From contig CM076954.1 of the NCBI GenBank assembly GCA_039566865.1, forward strand, positions 16,144,001 to 16,208,000: DNA of 64,000 nt, given 5' to 3'. Positions 32,280 through 44,500 of the stretch are shown here, one piece after another (the stretch's first letter is position 1; every line of letters starts with the position of its first letter). The notes under the pieces are model-generated. The model had not been told where the DNA came from, ran no database searches, and saw nothing but the letters and a program-made list of their open reading frames with translations. Position numbers and translations under genes: made by a program. Source of the DNA: Aurelia coerulea (taxonomy: Eukaryota > Cnidaria > Scyphozoa > Semaeostomeae > Ulmaridae).

Positions 32280-32284
32280 TTGTT
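32132..32284 (+). repeat. GTTGCT / GCT trinucleotide tract
   Basis: About 150 bp of alternating GTT and GCT triplets passing into a pure (GCT)n run near 32221-32274. The ORFs through it (poly-Cys, poly-Ala, poly-Ser) are artefacts of the repeat. It abuts the TIR element at 32284. Confidence 0.95.
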
Positions 32285-32924
32285 ACAAGGGCAGATTTTG
32301 TAATACAATAGCAACAGTTGCGTTTGATTGACACCTCAATTCAAAGCGATTAGCGGCTGCAGACAAAGCAAATTCTCTCAACCAGTAATTCAAAACAAAC
32401 AAAGCCGCAAAAGTTTCCCCAAAACTGGTAGGGCAAACTCTCGCCTTGTGCAAGCGAAAGATGGTTTTTAAGGGAAGTTATGTGCTTATAGCGAAAGAAG
32501 AAGGGTAAATCTAAAGTTCTCTCGCTTAGATTATATGTTTATTTGATTTAGGAGCTGTTTTGTAATCGTTTCATTTTAAGCCCTAAAGACGCGAGAATTA
32601 CAATGCCTTCGGCTCCGCTCCTGAATCAAATAAATATAATCTAAGCGACAGAACTTTAGATTTACCCTTCTTCTTTCGCTATAAGCACATAACTTCGCCT
32701 TGTGCCTTAAAAACCATCTTTCGCTTCGTTTCATTTTAACAAGGCGAGAGTAATTGCCCTACCAGTTTTGGGGAAACATTTGCATTTGCAGCTTTGTTTG
32801 TTTTGAATTATTGGTTGAGAGAATTTCCTTTGTCTGCAGCCGCTAATCGCTTTGAATTGAGGTGTCAATCAAACGCAACTTTTGCTATTGTATTACAAAA
32901 TCTGCTCTTGTTTGATCACAGTCT
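32284..32924. mobile_element. TIR element, GGCAGATTTTGTAATACAAT arms
   Basis: The left and right arms (about 130-200 bp, including GACACCTCAATTCAAAGCG) are inverted copies. Single arms recur at 2610-2800 and 13530-13735. Confidence 0.75.
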
Positions 32925-33196
32925 AGACTGATGACAGTGAGTCCCAGTTCTCGCTCACCAAAAGGAGACTACTGCCTATCAAACCGTGACCGCTCAAACT
33001 GGGACTCATAATATAAACAATCAGCGAAAAAACCGGCCTGTTCACTCCCAGTTCCAGGAGGACCAATCATCTTGCAGGAAACAAAATGCATAAATATGAT
33101 TGGTTATCCTTGCAATCTGTTTACAAAGAAGCCGGTCTGTTATTTCAACATGAACGTAAACAATAGCTGCCATTGCATCCATGAAACAACAGAATA

Positions 33197-33437
33197 GGCT
33201 CCCGGAGGAAAAAATGTTTACTACGGAGATTTGATCGAGTGGTAAGCATAGAAGCTATTCCCATATGGTCTTTTTCATATTCATTTTTATTTTCTATTGA
33301 ATTTAACACACAGTTCTGTGTGCTGAATTGAATGCAAGTGACAATGAAAAGGCAGAAAAGGCCATGGGACTTGCATCTTTATTCACAATTCGATATCCAA
33401 ATCTCCGTAGCAAACATTTGTTTCCTCTGAGAGCCTA
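33197..33437. mobile_element. Short TIR element, GGCTCCCGGAGGAAAAAATG end
   Basis: The left end pairs with CATTTGTTTCCTCTGAGAGCC at the right; TACTACGGAGATTTG pairs with CAAATCTCCGTAG. Confidence 0.6.
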
Positions 33438-34010
33438 TCCAACGCAAAACACAGATCATGGCGGCAGGCGGCAGATCATTGCATTCGCTTTGCGTTTGCG
33501 TTGATGTATTATGCGGAATATAGATTTCCAAAAAAAGACGCCCCCCTGGGCTCCCCCGAATAGGCCGGAGAATTCGCTGTTCGTTGATGAGTCGTAGTTG
33601 TAGCGGGGTATATCAGCTTGGCGGAGGAACGAAACTCGACTCGTAACCAGTCTAATCAAAGTCAATCAAAATGGGCGTAATTGTTGTGGAGTCCCCAGTC
33701 CTTTTGAATCGTCTCAACTTTTCATCCGATGTTTGTCTGTCCTGTAAGCAAACTGAAACCTATTTTTATCACAACAACACATAGCAAACAAATGATAAAT
33801 CACAGCAACGGATTGGGATATTGTCCTTGAAGTGCACCTACAATATAATTGAATACGCGAGTAAATATAATTAGTTCTCATTCTAGTGCTTGCGTTCAGT
33901 CTTTCAGCTAAGCGAAATTATAAAACAAAAGTTCATACATTCACGACATATCTAAAACGCAATTTGATTTTGAAATGCCAATACAAGATCAACACAAGAT
34001 GCCATTTCGA

Positions 34011-34355
34011 TACACGTATTTTTCTATAAGAAACTAAGAATTTGGGTCAGTACTGAAAGTTTCTTAAAATTATCAGATTTTGAGTACTCTGAGTTTCTTA
34101 CGAGTTTCTTAGAGGTTCCATAACAATCTTCATGTTCACTACTTGTGCCCTCGTGAACATTTGAAAACAATGTTTTTTACGCCTTTCCAATGTTTAGACA
34201 TTACTCAAGTACCTTCCGAGTAATATGATACAGGACACAGGTGAAAGTAAAGTAAAAAATATGTCAAGGAATTCCTTTATCAAAGTAAATAGTTTCTTAA
34301 CTTACGTTCTCGAGTCTGAGTTTCTTATGGGCAATTTCTTACAAAAAAATACATG
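34011..34355. mobile_element. Diverged copy of the TATAAGAAACT MITE
   Basis: Left ACACGTATTTTTCTATAAG and right CTTACAAAAAAATACATGT; internal AGTTTCTTA repeats as at 15921-16323. Confidence 0.65.
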
Positions 34356-34360
34356 TACAG

Positions 34361-35395
34361 GGCGTCTCAAATAAATTGTTCGATGTTTGATTAAATATTG
34401 AAAAATAACGAAATACTGAATTGGCTCCACGGTAAAATAACCATATTGCTGAGATTTTAAATTAATGTTAGACACCAGAAGCTAACAAATCGGCTAAATA
34501 TTCACGGAGCTACGAGCTTTCGAAGATCAAGTTTGTGCGAAAGCTGAAACCAGATGGCCCCTAGAATCTCGTTTATTCAAAGCAAATCAAATGGAATTTC
34601 AAATGAGCTTTCGATGAATCAGCTTTTTATATCATTGAATCAAGGTTATGGATGCTTGGGGGAATCCTGTTGAGCACAATTTGGAATTGCCCTCCCCCCG
34701 GGGGGGTACATGACTTGATGATGGACGGGGGTCTGCCTCCCGGTTTTCAGAAAGCTACCCCCTTCTAATTACCCAAAACTTGCTTTTGATACCCACTTTT
34801 ATGATGAATTTTGACGGAAAACTGCCCATTTTAACCATTTTTTGCGAATCTCAGCGAAACCCCACCCTTGTTTATGGAAAATCTGCCGATAAAGGATCCC
34901 TTTTTTAGAGAATTTTGGGCCCAAAAACCCACCCATATGGGCGGCACATACCCGTACCCTAAATATGTTATGTACCCCCCCCCCGGGATTGCCCCGTCTC
35001 TCATTGATTAAGTTTTCATTCCATGTTTTTAGATACTTGCAATGTTAACTAAATTTTGACAACAGCTATAAAAATTATATAGCTTTGGAAGTCCTATTTG
35101 GTTTGCTCTGATATCGACAAGGCGTAAAACATTGGACAGTCTTCTTTTACCTCGATTTTGGGACGCCTTTTAGGCAAACAAGTCAGTCAGGGGCGTCTGG
35201 TTTCAGCTTTCGCACAAACTTGAACTTCAAAAGCTTGTAACTTTGTGAATTCTTAGCGGATTTGCAAGATTCTCGCGTCTAAAATTAATTTAAAATCTTA
35301 GGAACAGGGTTATCTAACCAGGAGCCTGCACATTTTATCGTTATTTTTTGACATTTAATCAAAAGTCGAACAATTTTTCTGGGACACCCTGAATG
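34361..35395. mobile_element. 1-kb TIR element, split by G-run copy E
   Basis: GGGCGTCTCAAATAAATTGT at the left and the near-complement (CAATTTTTCTGGGACACC) at the right; the AGTTTGTGCGAAAGCTGAAA block pairs internally. Confidence 0.7.
34694..34987. mobile_element. G-run TIR element, copy E, nested
   Basis: CCCCCCGGGGGGGTACATGA at the start, GTACCCCCCCCCCCGGG at the end; flanks ATTGCCCT and ATTGCCCC agree at 7 of 8. It is nested in the 34361-35395 TIR element. Confidence 0.78.
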
Positions 35396-37317
35396 CCAAT
35401 ACGATTCTCCATGGTATAACTATTGTAAACGAAGACATGGCATTTCAATACTTTTTCCGCCTATTGTATACCTTTTTTTCAAAAGGCTATCTCAAATGCA
35501 AATGAGCGAAAGATCTCAAAAGGCTAAATCTCAAAAATGTTAATGTTTATCCAAAATGGGAACATGCTTTCTCTTCATCTACAATAGGTGGAAAAAGTAT
35601 TGAAATGCTTTGTCTTCATTTACAATAGGTGGAAAAAGTATTGAAATTATTGTCTCTTTAGTTCTTATGCTTCTCCTTATTTGGCATCTTTATTGTGTTG
35701 TTGACCCTATAAATACAGTTGATGGTATGGTATGGTAAGGTAGTCACATTGCTTGCCTGTGTGATAGAGGGTGAAGAGGTCTGCGGTGGAAAAGTGCAGA
35801 TTATCAGGTAACGGCATGTTTTTTCGTTCTAGGAAGAAGCAGTTTTTAAAATTGTTGTTAACTGATGTATTTTTATCAAAGGGAAGGGCCGGAACTCATA
35901 GAAATGTATGTAATATTTTTAAAGTGCATAACGGGACTAAAAAGTAAATAATTGTTTTCATGTAGAACATTTTGCCAGGGAAGGCCAGGGACCCCAGAGG
36001 ATAGTTTGAGAAATTGGCTTTGTTAGTTACTTAGTTTAGTTAAGTTTAGTTTCTAAGTTTAGTTAGTTATCGTTGAAAGGATAGTCTAGTTTCATAGCTA
36101 GAAAGCAATCGGTAAGTCGGAGAGAGTCTCGAGGTAAAGCCCCTAGAAAAATCTTTGCGGCTAATCTTTGCGGCTATACGCTGGCTATAAACACGGGGGG
36201 GGGGGGGGGGGGGTTCTTCAATAGTAAAGGTACCTGGGGATGTGCCGCGAGCAAGGCTATACTTTTTCGGACTTTCAGTCTAGCCGCCAAAGGTATACTT
36301 TATTGCAATGTTGGCCTACAACGGCCTTTTTTCTTAGCCAAAAACTCCTTGGAAAAGACGTTCATAAATGACGAAATGATGCTAAATGCATCGCAAATTG
36401 AAATGTACTGTATTAAAATTGTTCATTTTATAGGTAAGGTTCATGGCTTATACCATGGGAAGGGACTGTTGTTAAAATTTACATAGGCTGATGGAATTGT
36501 CATCTGAAAATACACGTTTTTTGCAAGACACTGGTTTATAAGAAACGATCGTAAAGATGAAAGAAACTCTAGTACTACCTTCGAGAGCAATTAAGAAACT
36601 CTGGAAGTAAAAACTTTATTTCTAGAATAACAGTAAGTAGATTATGGTTCGCGTGGCATTGCGTTTGTAAATATCAAGTTTCGACTGTAACAAAAGGCAA
36701 CTTTTCGAGTACTTTTTGCCTTGATGTGCATGGCATGGCTATTCGTAGTGAAAATGTTAATGCAAAATGCAAGCCCTTTGTCGATACGAAGGCTCAACTT
36801 CGAGCAATAATGGAATTTTTAGACCCAAAAATTTCGAAAAGATTGTCACACAGGAGGTCATTTAATGATTGCTTAAAATTAGCAAGTATTGTAACGCTGA
36901 AAGTGAAAGTATTTGTATTGATGAAAGTGATACTAGTGTTGTGCAATCATTAAATGACCGCACGTGTCATGTAATCCATTCCAAATTCCCAGTTCAGTCT
37001 TTAGGAAATTTTATCGCTGTTTTTTTAACTTTTTGGGCATTACTCAGGCAAAACAATTTCAAGAAATTGTAAATATATTGACAAGTAGGCATCCGAAAGA
37101 TCGACAAAAGATAAACAAATGTAGAATGTTGAAAAAAGATTTGATAGAAGATCTTTGAAATTTGTCCAATGTACGACTTATCTTGGTCTGTCGGAAATCG
37201 GAGCTTTTTCTGGCTCAACCCGGTATGTAAATGGGAGGCCATGAGGCCAATACGCCACAGTTTTATGCCATATTGATTTCGTACCGTCATAGTTTAAACG
37301 GGATCTCAAAAGAGTGT
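35396..37317. other. Intergenic, repeat fragments
   Basis: AATAGGTGGAAAAAGTATTG is repeated in tandem near 35,586 and 35,623. TTAGTTAAGTTTAGTTTCTA-type simple repeats occur at 36,025-36,070. The half MITE at 36513-36600 is followed by a short ORF (36726-36953) that shares sequence with 48,130-48,180 and is probably repeat-derived. Confidence 0.5.
36193..36330. mobile_element. Truncated G-run element, like copy D
   Basis: Starts with a run of about 20 G then GTTCTTC, and continues with GATGTGCCGCGAGCAAGG and the GTCTAGCC-type unit; the other end is missing. Confidence 0.7.
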
Positions 37318-37541
37318 CAGACCATGGGTAGTTAGACACTGCTGGTGTGCGTCTTTTGAGGAGCGCTGGATAACATGTATCTGCGGAAGAAACATTGTTT
37401 AGTACTGCGGAGGAGATATTGAAAAAACAAAAGTTCTTTCGATATCTCCTCCGCAGTACTAAACAGTATTTCCTCCGCAGATACATATTATCTAGCGCTC
37501 CTCCATAGAAGCACACCAGCAGTGTAACTACCCATGGTCTG
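37318..37541. mobile_element. Palindromic MITE (CTCCTCCGCAG arms)
   Basis: AGACCATGGGTAGTTA and its complement at the ends; an inner 50-bp arm pair (ATCTGCGGA ... TCCGCAGAT) makes almost the whole element one hairpin. Confidence 0.82.
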
Positions 37542-37604
37542 AATTTCAATTGAGAACAAAATTTATTTCATTTCATTTTAAGTAGCTTTAAAGGGTGTGG
37601 TCAT

Positions 37605-38020
37605 TAGCCTGCGTGCAGACGCTACTGACTTCTTTTCAAAGAGGTTTCTGCTCCAGTAGAGTCTGCGCATCAGCGACCAAATCCTTGTTCTCAGTTTATG
37701 AGTAACGCTAAACCTTTCCTGATTGGCTGAAGCCTTCCCTTTTCTTTGAGTAGCGTCTGGTCTTTGTTGGAGTCTTCTGATATTGGATTGGTATATGCAT
37801 GAACAAAGCTAGCCAAATAAAAGCCAAAGAAAACCTTTTGTGTATGGGTGCTTTGTTTATCCGTTTTATAGGCGGCTCTATTGAATCTAATTCAATGAGT
37901 TAGTTCCTCAATCCTGCGAACCGCACGTGACCTAGAACAAGGATGTGGTCGCTGATGCGCAGACTCTACTGGAGAGGAAACCTCTCTGAAAAGAAATCAG
38001 TAGAGTCTGCACGCAGGCTA
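37605..38020. mobile_element. TIR MITE, TAGCCTGCGTGCAGAC ends
   Basis: TAGCCTGCGTGCAGACGC at the left, GTCTGCACGCAGGCTA at the right; the arms also share the GAGTCTGCGCATCAGCGACC block. Confidence 0.8.
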
Positions 38021-38479
38021 GGTCACATAGAAAATTTCTCAGGAAGTACTCTCGTTCCCGCATATTTTTTGGCTTGCTTTTCTAGCCAATCAGACAAACA
38101 TATCCCTTTTTTAGGATTTGCCTCCCAAAGAGCTGCGGGTTTTTTAAAGGGGATCATGATTATTTGTGCATTTGCATCGAATTACTCTCTCGAAGGTTTG
38201 CGGACTTGGGGGTCATTTCTTGTACGGCAGTATACTGACCAAACTCGAGTAGAAGAAGAAAGTTAGTCCTGGTGATATTTTTGGCTGCTTCATGTGCAAG
38301 ATAAGTCTCCTCCCTCCCTCGAATAAGCCCTATCGTCGAATAAGCCCCCACCCCAAAATATTGCTTGGGATTTGAGGATTTATGGTATATTGCATCGACA
38401 CGGGGACCAGCTGGTATGGAAGCAGCTGTTTACCATTTACTGTTGTGTTTATTTTTAAAATTTGCCTAACATTTTGCAG

Positions 38480-38543
38480 GTGAAAATGCATTGTTCTGCT
38501 TGGATAGCTGTCCTCCTTCTTGGAGCATCAATAGCAGCTGTCA
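38480..38543 (+). CDS. Peptide precursor exon 1: signal peptide
   Basis: The exon follows a good acceptor (ATTTTGCAG, AG at 38478-38479), implying an intron in the 5' UTR. ATG is at 38486, six bases into the exon with AAAATG context. It codes MHCSAWIAVLLLGASIAAV and ends one base into the next codon at a consensus GTAAGT donor. A hydrophobic core with small residues before the junction is a typical secretory signal. A run of 17 G lies about 80 bp downstream in intron 1. The upstream UTR exon and promoter were not identified. Confidence 0.78.
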
Positions 38544-41500
38544 GTAAGTTCCTATAATGTTTATTTCATTTGAATTCTGTTTTTTTTTTCATATTTTTGA
38601 CATTTGAAGGGGCTGTGCAACCGGGGGGGGGGGGGGGGGTCAGTTTAATGTTGCTTTCTATAGCGGAATCTCGGCCTGCTTTTGATTTTACCCAGAGTCG
38701 CCATACAGGTCTTCATCAAGAATACAGCCTAGATACATCACTGAGGTGTGTTGTTTAATTTTGATGTCACCTCTTGTAATGTCCAGTTTCTTATTGGCGG
38801 TTCGTTTATTTGTTCTGCCAAAGAGTCAAGACTTTGTTTTGTCCTTCCAAAGTGAATGCTTAGTTTTTTATCAACAAACCAATCACAAAGGGAATTAATA
38901 TCTTGATTCAGTGAGTTGCCTTTCTATTTCATTGACGTTATGGTCACTGAATATAAGACGGGAGTCATCTGCATAAAAGGGAATTTCTCGGAGAATTTTG
39001 CGCGCTTCATGCAGCCTCGTTTGGAAAATTGCTTGGTTGAACACATTCACATGATGAGAACACTACACTTCGTGGTATTGACGTCAGTTCTGTTTGGATT
39101 TCACCACATATCCTGCATTGGGCTTGCCGAAGAACATATTTTCTGACTTTTATTCAGACTCTAGCTGATTTCTTTCATCGCGTATCTTCTATTGTTGGTA
39201 CTGGCTATTTCTTGAAGGTGTACTTGGTACTTGGTTCTATTGTTCTGGGTACCGACCACAATGGTGCTAGGTACTGGGCCTTCTGGTACCTAGTACTGCC
39301 CCCTTGGTACCGTTGTACATTTTCCCTGTCACCATCCTCAACATTGTGGGAGGATGGTGACAGGTAAAATGTACCATGGTACCAAGGTGCCAGTACCAGA
39401 TACTACAGGGGCCAGTACCCAGTACCAGTTAACCCCCTCCCCCTGTCACCATCCTCTTGTGAGACTTGACATAATCATGATCACAGTACTCGAGAGATGT
39501 CAAAATTACTTTTGTCAAGCAGATACTGAAATCAGACTCCAGCAACATAATTTCTAATGACAACCCCCTTAATTATTCAGGTCGCACCCGCCCGGTAGGG
39601 CACTCCCTCCATGGCTGGTAAAAACTCCGAGCTTGTCTGCCACCGCATGTCTCGTTTTATTTCTTGGATACATCTATTCAGTTCTGAAAACCTTGTTGAA
39701 TAAGAATAAGGTTAAACCATTACATTTTTATCCCTCCAGATGGCGAAAATGATCAAGCTGTGAAGGAAAATGATGTTTCTCCAGTAGATGGGGATGCCAA
39801 AGAATATGACGCAGAGGTCAGAGAAGAAAATTCTGCGTTGGAAGACCCAGGTAAGGGACTGTTCATTATTTATAGAGAGGTTGGTACCGAAGAGAAATGG
39901 GTTGAGTAAGAGAAATTTTCTAACATAAAAAGGTTGGGTGAATATTTTTTCATGTAATTTTAATGTTGGAAAACAAAATTTTCCCACCAATTAATACCAA
40001 ATGTTTAAAGTCCAAAATTATCTCAATATCATCATCAATATTATCAACATTACCCATTTCACTTTCAGTGTCTACTTTGCTCATCTTTGTCGTCAATATT
40101 TACAGTATTGAATTTACAATTTACATCGTTTGACATTGAAACCTTTTTTATAGGTAGGGGTAGGGAAACATTTTTTCAACCTGAAAATTGTTGGGTAGAT
40201 GTTTTTGCTGTCACTTTTAGAGTTGGGTAAGAAGATTCTTTGGACAAGAAAACATTTCTCTTCAGTACCAACCCCTCTGTAAATAATGAACAGTCCCTAA
40301 GCTTCATCAGTATTTTTTTGCAACCTGTTATCTTTTGGATAAAAACTACCAAAATCTGTGTTTTCTATTGTGCTTGCTGTAACAAGGACGGATTTGAGTT
40401 GCTTTGTAGGTTGTAGGTCTTAGGTTGTTTACCGTAGGATATAAAAATGCTCGGTTGCTCTGTTAAGTTTAGCTGAAGAAGATTTTTTAATCGAAATGTA
40501 CTGGAAATTTTTAACAGTGTTGTTTTTATACTTCTATTTTCTGTTACAAGATTGTGGTTTAGTTAATACAATAATAATGATAATTAATTAATGATAATAA
40601 TGCTAATAACAAATGTTGGTTAAGGGGCTGGAAATAAGGGGTCAGTCATTTATAGGGTACTGGGGTGGGCTAGAATTGCTAAACTAGCTAAAAGTTTTAT
40701 ACCCCTGTACGAAATACAAGGCCATGTAATAGCCATGTACAAGCCTTGTAGTTATGGCCTTGTAACTTTGTTATATATAGCCTGGAATGGCCTTGCTGTA
40801 ACCTTGTAAATGGCTTGAAAAATGCTAATTAGCCTTGTAGAAGCCTTGTGGAAACCTTGTGTTAGACTGGTTGCAGCTTGGAATCTTACTGATAGCCTTG
40901 TAATTTTCTTCCAAGGCTAGTGCAAGGTCATAACAAGGTCATAATCTCCTCTACAAGGCTAAAACGGCCTGTACAAGGCCAAGTTTAGCCTTGTATTTTT
41001 GTACAGGGCCCTTGCAATTTTCCCTAAAAAATTTCAAGCCCCATTGGAAAAACTAGAAAAAATGTCGTCTATCAAACTATTTTCAGATAACCACATCACA
41101 GAAGTTCTCTTTTTGTAAAAGAGATCAAAAATAGGAAAGGCAATGCCATTTGAACTTAATGGAAGTACTACCACGGAAGGCAAATGAGCTGGAATTTTAT
41201 ACAAATGCAATTGGGGTACAATGGATGATTTGAGGGCTGTCAGCTGGAGTTGCAGTTGTGCGAAGATATGGTATTCCATGGGCCTTGTTGTGTCATTGAA
41301 ATAATCTCCTAAAGAATGTTCCATGAAAGTTCTCGTACCCCCTCTAAAATTTCCAAAAAAGTTTCATACCCCCCATTTTCCTTGGAATAGTTTTCATACC
41401 CCCACCAATTCTAACCTGCCCCAGCACCCAAGAATTATAAATGACTGACCCCTAAAACCCTGTTGTCTATGATTAATCTAGATTAGTTTGAATTGGAATT

Positions 41501-44500
41501 TTGAATCCCCGTGTAGGCATAGCATCACTACATAAGGACCCTCTAGTTACGCTCATCTAATTGAGTTGAATTGTTGTTGTTGTTGTCGCTCCACTGAGGG
41601 CCTTATTTCCCTAGAGCTCAAGCTCTAATCTCCAATGCCACATAATCGAACCTTGTGGAGAATAGTGAAAAGGCCTGTATGAAAATATAAGGCCATGTAA
41701 TAGCCATGTACAAGCCTTGTAGTTATGGCCTTGTAACCTTGTTTTAGCCTGGAATGAGCCTTGTAGAAGCCTTGTGAAAACCTTGTATTAGACTGGTTGC
41801 AGCATGGGTAGTTAGACACTGCTGGTGTGCTTCTATGGAGAAGAGCTGGATAATATGTATCTGCGGGGGAAATTTTTTTACAGTACTGCGGAGGAGATAC
41901 CTGCGGGGGAAGTTTTTTATAGTACTGCGGAGGAGATATCTGCGGGGGAAATTTTTATAGTACTGCGGAAATAGTTTAATTAATATTTTCGTCCTTTCGA
42001 TATCTCCTCCGCAGTATTATGGTTGCAGCTTGGAATCTTACTGATAGCCTTGTAATTTTCTTGCAAGGCTAGTACTAGGTCATAACAAGGTCATAATCGC
42101 CTCTACAAGGCTCAAACTTGGCCTGTATAAGGCCAAGTTTAGCCTTGTATTTTTGTACAGGGGTCTATTGGTAGAATCAGTATGGAGATATTCCGTTTCT
42201 ACAAGCGTTGAGAAATGAGTAGAAACAGGGCTTATTATATTCAACGAAACGAAACGAAACCGAACGAAACCAATTCAATTTGGCTTTTTCCATTCCCAAG
42301 AGAACGAAACACATTGTTTTCAAATCACGAAATTGTTTTCAAATCTTTTGTGCTAAAATACTAAAGAATCATCAAAGAATCATAGGCCTAACAAGGAAAG
42401 AATCATCAACACACATACAACATTTGTCCAGAGATTCCTAATGCGCGAACACGTTCGTTGATGAATTTTGGTTGAATTGTATAGGTGATCTCACGAGAGA
42501 CATTGATTCATTTTAGACTGCGTTCACACGGTGCCGGCATTTTGAAAACGGTGAAAAATGTGACGGATAGGCCTTCCGTTCACACAATGCCGGCACATTG
42601 TGTTAGATTTTGATAACCTTGCGTCTCATGTGTCGATACCGATTTCAATTCGAAGGATGAGACAAGCGACGACAATCATTGTATATTTCATTATTCTTCA
42701 TATAGACATTCCAGTAAAGTTGACAAAAATCGGTGGTTGACAAAATCAGTAGTTGATTTCAATTCGATTCTCCCTTTAGTGGATCCCTTAGGAGCGAAAT
42801 ACTGTTTTCAAATCATGAGTTGTTTCGACTCATTCGTGCTGAAAGAACTCAAACAACATTTGTGTGAAAAAATTCCTAATACGCTAAACACGTCAGGTTG
42901 ATAGATTTTGGTGGAATTGTGTTGTTGGACTAGTATACCCCCTGCCTATGTAAATAGTCCGTCCTTAAGTATTCTTATTTACTCGTGTTCTGTTATTCAT
43001 TTATTCGGTTACAGTTCTCTAATAGTAAAGTCGCCAAATAAGAAGTCTCTCTTTGCAGCAATCTTTAGGCAACATTACTGTAACCGAATTAACATGGATG
43101 CGTCGAAAAGCAGTATTTTGTGTTTCACAGGAAACGGCGATGTTCAAGCCTTTTTAACCAAGGTAGAAATACATGCCGCACTGAAAGGATACACAGGAGA
43201 AAAGCTGGCTCAAGCGTTGGCAAGTAAACTAGAAGGGCCAGCGTTCGATGTTTACCTACGACTTTCAGCAGATGATAGAAAGGATCCAGAAAAATTAAAA
43301 GCTGAACTCGAAAAGGAATTTGAGAAAGGAAAACGAAACCGCGAAGAAGCACTGAGTGAATTGGCGAATAGGCCAAGAAAGGTAGGGGAATCTACGCAAA
43401 ATTATGCATATAAATTGCTGGAATTAGTCAAATTGGCCTACCCTTCATTTGACAACAAAACTTTGGAGGCTATTGCTAAAGACTATTTTGTTAAAGGGTT
43501 GCACCCAGATATGCAAGTTGCTTTGAAATCCCTTGAAAAGTTTGATAAAGCGGAAATCAGAACCATCGCAGACGAAACAACGCGCTTAGAATTGGCAGGA
43601 ATTCGTTCATTGTTGTCTGATGCTTCGAGCAACAAAGGAATCTTTGGTGCAGCTAATCCCTATGAGGAAAAGTCAATTGTTGATTCAATCGCTGACAAGG
43701 TGATAGAGAAATTGCAGGGCATTTCATTAAGCCCTGACGACGGGGGACCACGCAACGAAGTTAATTTTGCTGACAGAAACAGCGGCCGCGGTTTTAGGGC
43801 CCGTAATTTCAGAGCCCCAGGACGTGGCCGCTCAGTTTCTTCAAATGGGAAATCTAAACCACGCCAGATGCGATGCAGAACATGCCAAAGCACAGAACAT
43901 TTGTTCCGAAAATGTCCAACAAGATTTTGCCAGGCCTGTGGTGCGCGAGGCCATGATGCTTGGGATAAGAACTGCTCGAATTTCCAATGACTAGACGGCC
44001 CCGACATTTTGAATTTAGAGGACAATACCACTGGTGCGTCAACCGTCGTTTTAAAAGCCAAATTGGAAGGAGTTTTTAGCAACGTTTTGCTTGACTCAGG
44101 AGCAGCTGTATCAATTATTGACTCGAAAACTCTTGAAAATTTGAAACTCGCAGTAAAGATAAATGCTTCAAGTGAAACACTTACAGATGCCTCAGGTAAT
44201 AACATGAAAATAACCGGCTTTGTAACTCTAAACGTGAATATTTTTGGCCTAACGAAACCAGTTCTACAGAAGTTCCAAATTGTCGATTCTCATTCGCCTG
44301 TCAGCATATTATTAGGCAGAGACTTTTTGCAGAAATTTGGTCAAGTGACATTTGATTTTGCAAATAACCGTGTAAGGCTTGGCCCAGCCTGGATCAGGGG
44401 GGCTGAGATAAAAACACCCATACGTGTTCGGGTAGCTGAGAAAACCACCATTCCTGGTCGTTCCGAAAAATTTATCCAGGTCAAATGTGATACCAAAACG

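Noticed and set aside
31952..32334. Poly-Ala, poly-Cys and poly-Ser ORFs
   Set aside because: Artefacts of a GCT/GTT triplet tract; no flanking coding signal.
36726..37158. Cluster of short overlapping plus ORFs
   Set aside because: They share sequence with the repeat near 48,130-48,180 and have no protein-like motif.
28979..42165. CRISPR-like array in the ACAAGG repeats
   Set aside because: The words are irregularly spaced, without uniform spacers, in a eukaryotic genome.
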